Source of the DNA: a virus | Strand: one strand, 5' to 3' | IMG/VR virus record: IMGVR_UViG_3300033142_000060 | Location: 1 to 29,593 of that record | Length of the DNA stretch: 29,593 nucleotides | In this document: piece after piece, positions 14,283 through 22,564 of the stretch | Layout: the number at the start of each line of letters is the position of its first letter | How positions within the stretch are numbered: the stretch's first letter is position 1 | The notes under the pieces: generated by a model | Seen by the model: the letters and a program-made list of their open reading frames with translations, nothing else | What the model was told of the DNA's origin: nothing | Databases searched by the model: none | Position numbers and translations under genes: made by a program

Positions 14283-16697
14283 ATGAAAATATATACTAAT
14301 TCAAATAGCGCTTTTCCTAGTCAGGTAGTACCAGACGCTGAAAAAGCTTCAAGAGAGTACGGCTCTCAAGTAGCTTCTGCTATTGAAACTGAGTGGTTTA
14401 ATCAAGGTAGAACAAACGGTAACAGATACCTTACTAGTTGGAATAATTTTCATAATCTAAGACTGTACGCTAGAGGAGAACAATCTGTTCAAAAATACAA
14501 AGACGAATTATCTATAAACGGTGATTTGTCTTATTTAAATTTAGACTGGAAGCCAGTTCCTGTTATATCAAAATTTGTAAATATAGTAGTAAATGGTATA
14601 TCAAATAAGGAGTTTGAAATTAAAGCTTTTTCCCAAGATCCAGAGTCTGTAAAAAAACGAACAAAGTATGCACAAGCTATAGCGGAAGATATGTACGCTA
14701 AAGAGCTAATGCAGCAAGCAAAACAAGCTTTAGGTATTGACGCTAAGCAGTCAAAAATACCAGACGAACAACTACCTCAAAGTAATGAGGAATTAGAACT
14801 TCACATGCAGCTTTCCTACAAGCAATCAGTAGAAATAGCAGAAGAAGAAGCTATAACAACTACATTGGCTAGCAATAGGTGGCCTTTGATAAAAAGAAGA
14901 ATAAACGAAGATTTAGTTGTCTGTGGTATTGCTTGTGCTAAGACAAGTTTCAACAAAACAAATGGTATAGTTGTTGACTACGTTGATCCAGCTAATTTAA
15001 TATATTCATATACAGAAGACCCTAACTTTGAAGATGTTTACTATGTCGGTGAAGTTAAATCTATTACAATACCTGAACTAAAAAAACAATTTCCTAACAT
15101 ACCAGAAAGAGAACTTCAAAGAATACAGGAAATGCCAGGTAATAGGCAGTATATAACAGGGTGGGGTAATTACGATAGTAACACTGTTCAAGTTATGTAT
15201 TTTGAATATAAAACATACATGAACCAAGTGTTTAAGTTAAAAAACACTGAAAATGGTTTAGAAAAAGTTATTCAAAAAACAGACGAATTTAATCCACCTC
15301 CCGCTGATACATACAATAGAGTTTCTAGAACTATAGAGGTTTTATATTCAGGCGTAAAAGTTCTTGGTACAGATATAATGCTAAAATGGGAACTTGCTGA
15401 AAACATGACTAGACCTAATTCTGATAGCACTAAAGTTGAAATGAACTATGCTATATGTGCTCCTAGAATGTACAAGGGTAGAATAGAGTCTATAGTAAGT
15501 AAGATAACAGGTTTTGCTGACATGATTCAAATAACACATTTGAAAATGCAGCAAGTTTTATCTAGAATGGTACCAGATGGTGTATTCTTAGATATGGATG
15601 GGCTTGCTGAAGTTGACCTAGGTAATGGTACAAATTACAACCCAGCGGAAGCATTAAATATGTATTTTCAAACTGGTTCCATTGTTGGTAGATCCTTAAC
15701 TCAAGATGGAGAGCTTAATAGAGGTAAAGTACCTATTCAAGAACTACAGTCATCAGCTGGAAGTGCTAAGCTACAAAGCTTAATAATGACTTACAATTAT
15801 TATCTACAAATGATAAGAGATGTAACAGGTCTTAACGAAGCTAGAGATGGTAGCATGCAAGATAAAGACGCTTTAGTAGGTATAGCAAAGATGGCTGCTA
15901 ATCAATCTAATATAGCAACTAAGCACGTTAATCAAGCTAGCTTGTTTCTTGCTCTTAGAATATGTGAAAACATATCTTTAAAAATGGTTGATGTACTTTC
16001 TTTTCCTTTAACTAAAAATGCTTTAATAGAGAGTATATCACTATTTAATGCTAGTACGTTAGCTGAAATAGCCACACTTAATCTACATGATTTTGGTATA
16101 TTCTTAGAACTAGAACCTGACGACGAAGCTCAAGCTCAGTTAGAGCAAAACATACAAATAGCTTTACAAAGTGGAGGTATTGATTTAGAAGACGCTATAG
16201 ATATAAGGCAAATAAAAAACCTTAAATTAGCTAATCAACTGTTGAAGCAGAAAAGAAAAAAGAAACTAGCAAGAGAACAGGCACAACAACAACAAATGAT
16301 TCAAGCGCAAGCACAGGCAAATGCTAAAACTACAGAGGCTGCCGCTATGGCTGAGGTTCAAAAAAACCAAGCTATGACAGAATCAAAAGTGCAAGTAGAG
16401 CAAGCTAAATCGCAGTTTGAAATTCAAAGGATGCAAACAGAGATGACGGTTAAGCAACAGCTAATGGCTCAAGAGTTTGAATACCAAAAACAGTTAGCTC
16501 AAATAAAAATGGGCGTAGAGTCTGAAAAAGAAAACAAAATAGAGGATAGAAAAGATAAAAGAGTTAAATTACAAGGAACTCAACAAAGTCAATTAATAAA
16601 TCAACGACAAAATGATTCAGCTCCAGTAGATTTTGAAAGTGGAGATTCATCACAACTAGGCACGTTTGGTTTACAAAATATAATGCCGCCTAGTTAA
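14283..16697 (+). CDS. Portal protein
   Basis: This is an 804-residue protein placed directly after TerL and before the scaffold, forming the dodecameric ring through which DNA enters and leaves the head. It has an N-terminal portal core (WFNQGRTNGNRYLTSWNNFH, DWKPVPVISKFVNIVVNGIS), a clip/stem region with a YVDPANLIYSYTEDPNFED motif, and the long C-terminal crown/barrel helix from about residue 650 rich in Gln and Ala (QAQQQQMIQAQAQANAKTTE), as in P22-like portals. The size matches long portals of marine and crAss-like podoviruses. The start is ATG right after TAA, with zero spacing. Confidence 0.9.
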   Translation: MKIYTNSNSAFPSQVVPDAEKASREYGSQVASAIETEWFNQGRTNGNRYLTSWNNFHNLRLYARGEQSVQKYKDELSINGDLSYLNLDWKPVPVISKFVNIVVNGISNKEFEIKAFSQDPESVKKRTKYAQAIAEDMYAKELMQQAKQALGIDAKQSKIPDEQLPQSNEELELHMQLSYKQSVEIAEEEAITTTLASNRWPLIKRRINEDLVVCGIACAKTSFNKTNGIVVDYVDPANLIYSYTEDPNFEDVYYVGEVKSITIPELKKQFPNIPERELQRIQEMPGNRQYITGWGNYDSNTVQVMYFEYKTYMNQVFKLKNTENGLEKVIQKTDEFNPPPADTYNRVSRTIEVLYSGVKVLGTDIMLKWELAENMTRPNSDSTKVEMNYAICAPRMYKGRIESIVSKITGFADMIQITHLKMQQVLSRMVPDGVFLDMDGLAEVDLGNGTNYNPAEALNMYFQTGSIVGRSLTQDGELNRGKVPIQELQSSAGSAKLQSLIMTYNYYLQMIRDVTGLNEARDGSMQDKDALVGIAKMAANQSNIATKHVNQASLFLALRICENISLKMVDVLSFPLTKNALIESISLFNASTLAEIATLNLHDFGIFLELEPDDEAQAQLEQNIQIALQSGGIDLEDAIDIRQIKNLKLANQLLKQKRKKKLAREQAQQQQMIQAQAQANAKTTEAAAMAEVQKNQAMTESKVQVEQAKSQFEIQRMQTEMTVKQQLMAQEFEYQKQLAQIKMGVESEKENKIEDRKDKRVKLQGTQQSQLINQRQNDSAPVDFESGDSSQLGTFGLQNIMPPS

Positions 16698-16725
16698 CTA
16701 TTTAATAATTATATAATATTTTATC

Positions 16726-17952
16726 ATGTCAGAAGAAACAAAACCACAAGAACCCGTTAAACAAGAAGGCGAGTTCAAAGTTAAAAAAAGAAAACCTAAA
16801 AATCTAAGTTTACAATCTAAGGAAGAAATAACTAAGGTTGATTTAACAAAACCAGAAGCAACAGGTGAGATAGCTCCAGAAGTTATAAAAATAGAAGTAC
16901 CTACTGAAGCTCTAAACAAAGAAGAAGATGCCATTCAAATCGGAGAAACAAAGAAGATGGATGTGGGCGAACAAACCGGAGATAGCTCTGGAATGGACAA
17001 ACAAGTATCAAAGCCCGAAAAGGCTGTTGAAGAAATTACCCCCATCCAAGAAATAACAAAAGAAGAGGTAAAGGAAATAGCTCAAGAAGTTAAAGAAGCA
17101 CAAAGAGATGAAAAAATCTTAGGTAAACCTTTACCAGAAAATATCGAAAAGCTAGTATCTTTTATGGAAGAAACCGGCGGAACTGTACAAGATTATGTAG
17201 CTTTAAATAAAGACTACAGCTCTTACAGTTCTAAAGATGTTTTAAGAGAATACTATACAAAGGCAAAACCACATTTAGATCAAGAAGAAATTAGCTTTTT
17301 AATGGAAGATAATTTTGATTTTGATGAAGATGTAGATGAGCCAAGAGAAATACGTAAGAAAAAACTTGCGTTTAAGGAAGAGGTTGCAAACGCAAAACAA
17401 TTTCTTGAAAGTTCTAAGAGCAAATATTACGACGAGATCAAGTTGAGACCGGGCGTTACTCAAGAGCAACAAGAAGCTATTAGCTTTTACAACCAATATA
17501 AGCAGCAACAAGAAGTTGCTACACAAATGCACGGTGATTTTAGAGACAGAACTAAAAAACTATTCAACAATGAATTCAAAGGTTTTGAATTTAATCTTGG
17601 GGAAAAAAGATTTAGATATGGAATTAAAGATCCGGTTAAAGTAGGTGAACTACAAGCTGACGTACAAAATTTCGTGGGTAAATATACAAACGAAGAAGGA
17701 TTAATGACAGATGCTGCAGGTTACCATAAAGCGATGTATGCTGCTATGAACGCAGATAAACTTGCTAATCATTTTTACGAACAAGGAAAAGCTGATGGTG
17801 TAAAAAGCATAATCAGTGGATCTAAAAATCCATCTAAAGACGAACCTAGGCGAGTTGCCGACGGAAATGTATTTATAAATGGATTAAAAGTTAAAGCAAT
17901 TAGTGGGTTAGACTCGTCAAAACTAAAAATTAAAACTAAAAAGTTTAACTAA
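16726..17952 (+). CDS. Putative capsid scaffold protein
   Basis: This is a 408-residue, strongly charged protein between portal and major capsid protein, the standard site of the scaffold. The first 130 residues are low-complexity and rich in Glu, Lys, Pro and Thr (probably disordered). Helical and coiled-coil-like sequence follows (residues 200-260, EIRKKKLAFKEEVANAKQFL), with a more ordered C-terminal portion ending in a basic tail (SSKLKIKTKKFN) that could bind the capsid shell. Scaffolds guide procapsid assembly and then leave. The gene starts 28 bases after the portal, behind an AT-only leader. Confidence 0.8.
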   Translation: MSEETKPQEPVKQEGEFKVKKRKPKNLSLQSKEEITKVDLTKPEATGEIAPEVIKIEVPTEALNKEEDAIQIGETKKMDVGEQTGDSSGMDKQVSKPEKAVEEITPIQEITKEEVKEIAQEVKEAQRDEKILGKPLPENIEKLVSFMEETGGTVQDYVALNKDYSSYSSKDVLREYYTKAKPHLDQEEISFLMEDNFDFDEDVDEPREIRKKKLAFKEEVANAKQFLESSKSKYYDEIKLRPGVTQEQQEAISFYNQYKQQQEVATQMHGDFRDRTKKLFNNEFKGFEFNLGEKRFRYGIKDPVKVGELQADVQNFVGKYTNEEGLMTDAAGYHKAMYAAMNADKLANHFYEQGKADGVKSIISGSKNPSKDEPRRVADGNVFINGLKVKAISGLDSSKLKIKTKKFN

Positions 17953-17967
17953 TTAAAAATTAAAATT

Positions 17968-19446
17968 ATGGCAATTGCTCCGCAATTTGGTTCAATCGTA
18001 CCAAGTCAACAACAACAAACGTTGGCAAACAACTACCTAAATTTTACAGGTGGACAAAACGATTTCTCACAACAATACCTACCAGAGCTTTACGAAGCAG
18101 AGGTAGAAAGATATGGTAACAGAACGTTATCAGGATTTTTAAGAATGGTTGGCGCTGAAATGCCAATGACATCTGATCAAGTAATTTGGTCTGAACAAAA
18201 TAGATTACACATTGCTTACAACGACTGTACTTCAGCTTCTGGAGCGGGAACAATTACAATTCCTGTTACAGCTGCGGGTGCTGCTGTGCCAATTGTAAAC
18301 GTAATTTCTCCAGGTGCAACAATAGTTGTAATGGATCAATTCGGTGGTGAAGCAAAATGTTTCGTTAGAACTTCTGACACTCGCTTAGCAGGTGGAGGAG
18401 GTAATCCAGGACAGTTAGTTGTAGAGCCTTATGGTTTCGCTAATTTAGCTGCTGCTGGTATCGCTGACGGTGCTGGAAAAAAGATATTTGTTTACGGTTC
18501 TGATTTTCAGAAAGGAACTTCAACTGCAAACGCAGCTGTAGGAGCAAATACTTACGCTGCTAACGCTAACCCTATGGTTACTGTAGATCCTAGCTTTACT
18601 CAATTTTCAAACTCTCCAATAATCATTAGAAGTACTTATACTATTAATGGTTCTGACACTGCTCAGATTGGATGGGTAGAAGTTGCTACTGAAGATGGAA
18701 CTGGAGGATACTTATGGTATTTAAAAGCTGAATCTGAAACTCGTTTACGTTTTGAAGATTACTTAGAAATGGCAATGGTTGAAGGAGAATTAAGTGCTGG
18801 TGGACCTGCTGCATTAACAAATCAAAGTGGTGGTTCTCAAGGTTTATTCTCTGCTATCAGTCAGAGAGGTAATGTACAAACTGGATTTACAGCTGCTGCT
18901 GGATTAGATGCTTTTGATGCAATACTTAAAAACTTAGATACTCAAGGAGCTATTGAAGAAAACATGTTATTCTTAAACAGAGCTACTGCTCTTGATTTTG
19001 ATGATATGCTTGCTTCTATCTCAGGTGGATTCGCTGGAGGTACTGCTTTTGGATTATTTGAAAATTCTGAAGAAATGGCATTAAATTTAGGTTTCTCTGG
19101 TTTCAGAAGAGGTTCTTATGACTTCTACAAAACTGACTGGAAATACTTAAACGATGCTTCTACTCGTGGAGCTATTGCTGGACCTGCATCTATTGAAGGT
19201 GTGTTAGTACCAGCTGGAACTTCTACGGTATATGATCAAATCTTAGGAACAAATATTAGAAGACCATTCTTACACGTGCGTTATAGAGCTTCTCAAGCTG
19301 ATGACAGACGTATGAAGTCTTGGTTAACTGGTTCTGTAGGAGGTGCTTTTACTTCATCTTTGGATGCAATGGAAGTAAACTTCTTATCAGAAAGATGTTT
19401 AGTTACACAAGCTGCGAACAACTTCGTATTGTTCAAAGGAATCTAA
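17968..19446 (+). CDS. Major capsid protein
   Basis: This is a 492-residue protein directly after the scaffold, the right place and size for a HK97-fold major capsid protein of large podoviruses. It has an extended Gln/Asn-rich N-arm (VPSQQQQTLANNYLNFTGGQ), central beta-rich domain insertions (residues about 90-230), and a well-ordered C-terminal half with NIRRPFLHVRYRASQADDRR and a final SLDAMEVNFLSERCLVTQAA segment that I recall as conserved among marine phage capsid proteins. Codon choice is uniform and biased (GCT, GGT/GGA, TTA), as expected of a highly expressed gene. A pair of competing hairpins follows the stop. Confidence 0.88.
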   Translation: MAIAPQFGSIVPSQQQQTLANNYLNFTGGQNDFSQQYLPELYEAEVERYGNRTLSGFLRMVGAEMPMTSDQVIWSEQNRLHIAYNDCTSASGAGTITIPVTAAGAAVPIVNVISPGATIVVMDQFGGEAKCFVRTSDTRLAGGGGNPGQLVVEPYGFANLAAAGIADGAGKKIFVYGSDFQKGTSTANAAVGANTYAANANPMVTVDPSFTQFSNSPIIIRSTYTINGSDTAQIGWVEVATEDGTGGYLWYLKAESETRLRFEDYLEMAMVEGELSAGGPAALTNQSGGSQGLFSAISQRGNVQTGFTAAAGLDAFDAILKNLDTQGAIEENMLFLNRATALDFDDMLASISGGFAGGTAFGLFENSEEMALNLGFSGFRRGSYDFYKTDWKYLNDASTRGAIAGPASIEGVLVPAGTSTVYDQILGTNIRRPFLHVRYRASQADDRRMKSWLTGSVGGAFTSSLDAMEVNFLSERCLVTQAANNFVLFKGI

Positions 19447-19465
19447 GATTCAACAAATGTAATTC

Positions 19466-19501
19466 TTACCCTCGTTGTAATTACGGGGGTAACAATTACC
19501 C
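19466..19501 (+). promoter_or_regulatory. Two mutually exclusive hairpins after the capsid gene
   Basis: TTACCCTCG (19466-19474) can pair with CGGGGGTAA (19484-19492) as a nine-pair stem containing one T-G wobble and a nine-base loop. The same GGGTAA (19487-19492) can instead pair with a second TTACCC (19496-19501) across a three-base loop. The two structures exclude each other. No clean T-run follows, only an AT-rich leader, so this could be a weak terminator, an attenuator or an mRNA end stabiliser. The pairings are direct; the function is inferred. Confidence 0.6.
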
Positions 19502-19529
19502 TTATAAAATTATTTAATTATATTATATT

Positions 19530-20294
19530 ATGTCAACAAAAAAACAAACTAAACCTACTGAGTGGGAAATAAAAGATAGAAATTACTATCTAACAGGTAA
19601 CGAGTCACCATTGACTTATACAATACCTAGTAAGCATACAAAAAAACATCCATTATTGTGGTTTGATGAATCAAGAGGATCTCAAAGAGAACTTAAGTAC
19701 GCAACAAACCAAGCATCTGTCTTTGTAGATGAACACAAAGGAGAATCAACGATGGGTCATATAACTTTTAGAGACGGCGTTTTAGCTGTTCCAAAAGAAA
19801 AACAAAACTTACAAAAACTATTGTCTTTATATCACCCTTTGTCAGGGCATAGATTTAAAGAACTAAAACCACAAGAAAATGCTGTTAACGAATTACAGTG
19901 GATGGAGTGGGAAATACAAGCACTTTTAGCAGCTAGAGATATGGATATAGACCAAGCTGAAGCTGTATTGAGAGTGGAAATAGGAACTAGCATAAACAAA
20001 CTAAGTTCTAAAGAAATAAAGAGAGATTTATTAATGTTTGCTAAATCAAATCCACAATTATTTATGGAGTTAGCGAATGATGAAAATGTACAATTAAGAA
20101 ATTTTGGTATAAAAGCCACTGAAGCTAGAATAATAAAGTTATCACAAGATCAACGTGTATTTACTTGGGCTAGCAATGGAAGAAAATTAATGACTGTACC
20201 ATTTGATGAAAATCCATACGCAGCGTTTGCTGCTTTCTTGAAGACTGACGAAGGAGTAGAAATATACAAGTCTATCGAGAAAAAGTTTAAATAA
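19530..20294 (+). CDS. Conserved phage protein following the capsid gene
   Basis: This is a 254-residue protein with an N-terminal beta-like part (YYLTGNESPLTYTIPSKHTK, VFVDEHKGESTMGHITFRDG) and a helical C-terminal part (residues 125-200, MEWEIQALLAARDMDIDQAE). I recall similarly organised proteins, containing the F-(V/I)-D-E-x-KGE and LAARDMDI-type segments, next to capsid or internal virion genes in marine phages, but I cannot name a family. It lies between two RNA hairpins, perhaps on its own transcript segment. It may be a head or capsid-associated protein; that is inferred from context. Confidence 0.55.
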   Translation: MSTKKQTKPTEWEIKDRNYYLTGNESPLTYTIPSKHTKKHPLLWFDESRGSQRELKYATNQASVFVDEHKGESTMGHITFRDGVLAVPKEKQNLQKLLSLYHPLSGHRFKELKPQENAVNELQWMEWEIQALLAARDMDIDQAEAVLRVEIGTSINKLSSKEIKRDLLMFAKSNPQLFMELANDENVQLRNFGIKATEARIIKLSQDQRVFTWASNGRKLMTVPFDENPYAAFAAFLKTDEGVEIYKSIEKKFK

Positions 20295-20305
20295 CATGTA
20301 ATACT

Positions 20306-20336
20306 AATATAGGGCTCGTTCACTCGGGCCCATATT
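20306..20336 (+). terminator. Strong hairpin after the post-capsid gene
   Basis: AATAT (20306-20310) plus GGGCTCG (20312-20318), with a bulged A at 20311, pair with CGGGCCC (20325-20331) plus ATATT (20332-20336) around a six-base TTCACT loop. This gives 12 base pairs, including one T-G wobble. It sits 11 bases after a stop and ahead of the connector gene. The following bases are A/T-rich but not a T-run, so it may stop transcription only partly, or protect the upstream mRNA end. Confidence 0.6.
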
Positions 20337-20353
20337 ATAATAAACAAATTAAA

Positions 20354-21286
20354 ATGGCAATAAACGTAGATCAAGTTTATAAAACAGTCTTGTTAATAAT
20401 AAATAAGGAACAAAGAGGTTATCTCACGCCTAACGAGTTTAACAAGTTAGCTACTCAAGTACAGCTTGATATAGTTGACACTTACTTTGAAACTATAAAC
20501 CAACAACTACGAGTGCCGCAAAACGAAAGTGAATACGGCAATAGGTATAAAAGCGTGCAAGAAAAACTTGACGTTTTTAAAACTATAGGCTCTTGTGCTT
20601 ATACAGCGCCAACTACTACGCAACCAGGTTTTTTTACAACCCCAACATCTTCAGGGACAGCTACTGGAACTCAAAACTTAACAGGAACACTAAACACTAT
20701 ATCATATCCTTTAACAACTATAACTCAAGCTCAGGTTGAACAAAGCCAAGTTGTTGTAACTGTTAATGGTGTTGTATACACCAACTACAATATAACAGGT
20801 GGTAATTTTAATTTAACAGCGGGAGCGCTAGGGGTAGGCGTAAGTATAGTTATAACATTGTATCCTTTAGATTTTTATAAGTTAGGTACTGTTATTTATA
20901 ATGACGACAAAGAGGTTGAGGCTGTTCAAAGAAATGAACTAGCTCAATTAAACTTATCTACAATAACTAAACCTTCAACTTATTTTCCAGTTTACATATA
21001 CGAAGATAATAAAATAACTATATATCCTCAATCAATAAATTCTAACGTACAAGCTACTTACGTTAAAAAACCAGCGGATGTTGTTTGGAACTTTACATCG
21101 TCAGCTCCTGACTATACATACACGTGGAATCCTTCAACCTCAGTTGACTTTCAGTTAGATATAACAGAACAAACAAATGTTGTTTTGCAAATTTTGCTTT
21201 ATGCTGGAGTTGTAATAAAAGATCCAAGTATAGTTCAAGCCGCTGCTAGTGAAATTGCTCAAGAGGCACAAAACGAAAGAAACTAA
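20354..21286 (+). CDS. Head-tail connector or ring-type protein
   Basis: This is a 310-residue protein. The N-terminal helical part (VDQVYKTVLLIINKEQRGYL, TPNEFNKLATQVQLDIVDTY) and C-terminal part (YFPVYIYEDNKITIYPQSIN, then FQLDITEQTNVVLQILLYAG) frame a Thr/Gly-rich beta insertion (residues about 82-160) that could be a surface domain. The layout matches the connector/ring proteins that I recall in crAss-like and marine podoviruses, which seal the portal to the tail. It is followed by a second tail-tube-type protein six bases downstream. The assignment rests on position and remembered pattern. Confidence 0.65.
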   Translation: MAINVDQVYKTVLLIINKEQRGYLTPNEFNKLATQVQLDIVDTYFETINQQLRVPQNESEYGNRYKSVQEKLDVFKTIGSCAYTAPTTTQPGFFTTPTSSGTATGTQNLTGTLNTISYPLTTITQAQVEQSQVVVTVNGVVYTNYNITGGNFNLTAGALGVGVSIVITLYPLDFYKLGTVIYNDDKEVEAVQRNELAQLNLSTITKPSTYFPVYIYEDNKITIYPQSINSNVQATYVKKPADVVWNFTSSAPDYTYTWNPSTSVDFQLDITEQTNVVLQILLYAGVVIKDPSIVQAAASEIAQEAQNERN

Positions 21287-21292
21287 TATACA

Positions 21293-22561
21293 ATGGCTAT
21301 ACAACCTACTAATAACGGATTAATAACTGAAAATTCTCAACAGTATTATCAAGGAACGCAAGACTTTAAAGGAGCTGGATCGGTAACACCTAATCAAAAA
21401 TTTACAACAGATTTTAATACAGACTTAATATTAGGAAGTCCTACTAGCTGGAATCCTAGTGATCCTGACTATGGCTTAAACAACTTTAAAGTTTACACAA
21501 GTCAAAGCGGTTTAGCGGGAACATGGAGTCAATGGGTTACAGAAATAGTAGTTACTAATGGCAAAACCATATCTTTAACCGCGTCTCCACAAGCAAACGC
21601 TTTTATAGTTGTTCAATTAAAAACATTAAGTGGCGGTAAGTACGCTAACACAGAGGCTGAAAAAGCATATGGGCAAGCAGTAGAAGATAACTACGGAGGA
21701 TATCAATATATTAAACTAAACGACATTGTTAGTAATTTTTTAGTAGGATATATAGGGCAAGGTAAATTAATACCAAACGCTAAAAGAACAGATGTAATAT
21801 TCCACACTAAAAGAGCAATGCAAGAGTTTAGCTATGACACTTTAAAAAGTATAAAAAAAGCTGAACTAACTGTACCTAACGAGCTTACTTTAGTGTTGCC
21901 TCAAGACTATGTTAACTATGTAAGTATGTCTTGGATTGATGAATTAGGCGTTAAAAGACCTATGTATCCAGCCAACAACTTAACAACTAGCCCTTACTAC
22001 ACTCAAGCTCAAGACTCAGCAGGTATACCAACTCAAGATCAATGGGGTAACGACATAGAAGGAACGTCTATAACTCAGGAAAGATGGCATAACGCTAACA
22101 CTGATTTTATTGACGGTAATTTTACCAATGATTTTACAAATGATATGTGGGCTTACAACTGGGGTGACTTAGGTAATACTATTGGATCTGGTTACGGAAG
22201 AATGTATGGAATGGATCCTCAGTATTCTCAAATGAACGGATGGTTTAATATGAATGAAAGAGAAGGTAAAGTTTCTTTTTCAAGTAATTTAGTTGGTAAA
22301 CTAATAGTGTTAGAGTACATCTCAGATGGACTAGCTTTTGACTTAGATAGTAGAATACCTAAGATGGCTGAAGACGCAATGTATGCTTATATATTACATG
22401 CTCTTATATCTACTAGAATAAATCAACCAGAGTACATAGTTCAAAGACTAAGAAGAGAAAAAAGTTCTAAATTAAGAAATGCTAAAATAAGATTATCTAA
22501 TATAAAACTTAACGAAATAGTTCAAGTGATGAGAGGTAAATCTAAATGGATAAAATCATAA
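21293..22561 (+). CDS. Tail tubular/adaptor protein (P22 gp4-like position)
   Basis: This is a 422-residue protein with an N-terminal extra domain (residues 1-130, Gly/Thr-rich, with TQDFKGAGSVTPNQKFTTDF) and a core from about 140 containing YQYIKLNDIVSNFLVGYIGQ, then TKRAMQEFSYDTLKSIKKAE and VLPQDYVNYVSMSWIDELGV, segments I associate with the tail tubular/gp4-like adaptor of crAss-like and other podoviruses. The C-terminus is basic and helical (REKSSKLRNAKIRLSNIKLN). Together with the preceding gene it should form the neck below the portal. The large tail protein gene starts 3 bases after its stop. Confidence 0.7.
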   Translation: MAIQPTNNGLITENSQQYYQGTQDFKGAGSVTPNQKFTTDFNTDLILGSPTSWNPSDPDYGLNNFKVYTSQSGLAGTWSQWVTEIVVTNGKTISLTASPQANAFIVVQLKTLSGGKYANTEAEKAYGQAVEDNYGGYQYIKLNDIVSNFLVGYIGQGKLIPNAKRTDVIFHTKRAMQEFSYDTLKSIKKAELTVPNELTLVLPQDYVNYVSMSWIDELGVKRPMYPANNLTTSPYYTQAQDSAGIPTQDQWGNDIEGTSITQERWHNANTDFIDGNFTNDFTNDMWAYNWGDLGNTIGSGYGRMYGMDPQYSQMNGWFNMNEREGKVSFSSNLVGKLIVLEYISDGLAFDLDSRIPKMAEDAMYAYILHALISTRINQPEYIVQRLRREKSSKLRNAKIRLSNIKLNEIVQVMRGKSKWIKS

Positions 22562-22564
22562 TAC

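Noticed and set aside
19320-19517. A 65-residue open frame overlapping the end of the capsid gene
   Set aside because: It lies in another frame of the capsid gene and runs through the hairpin region with no supporting sequence features.
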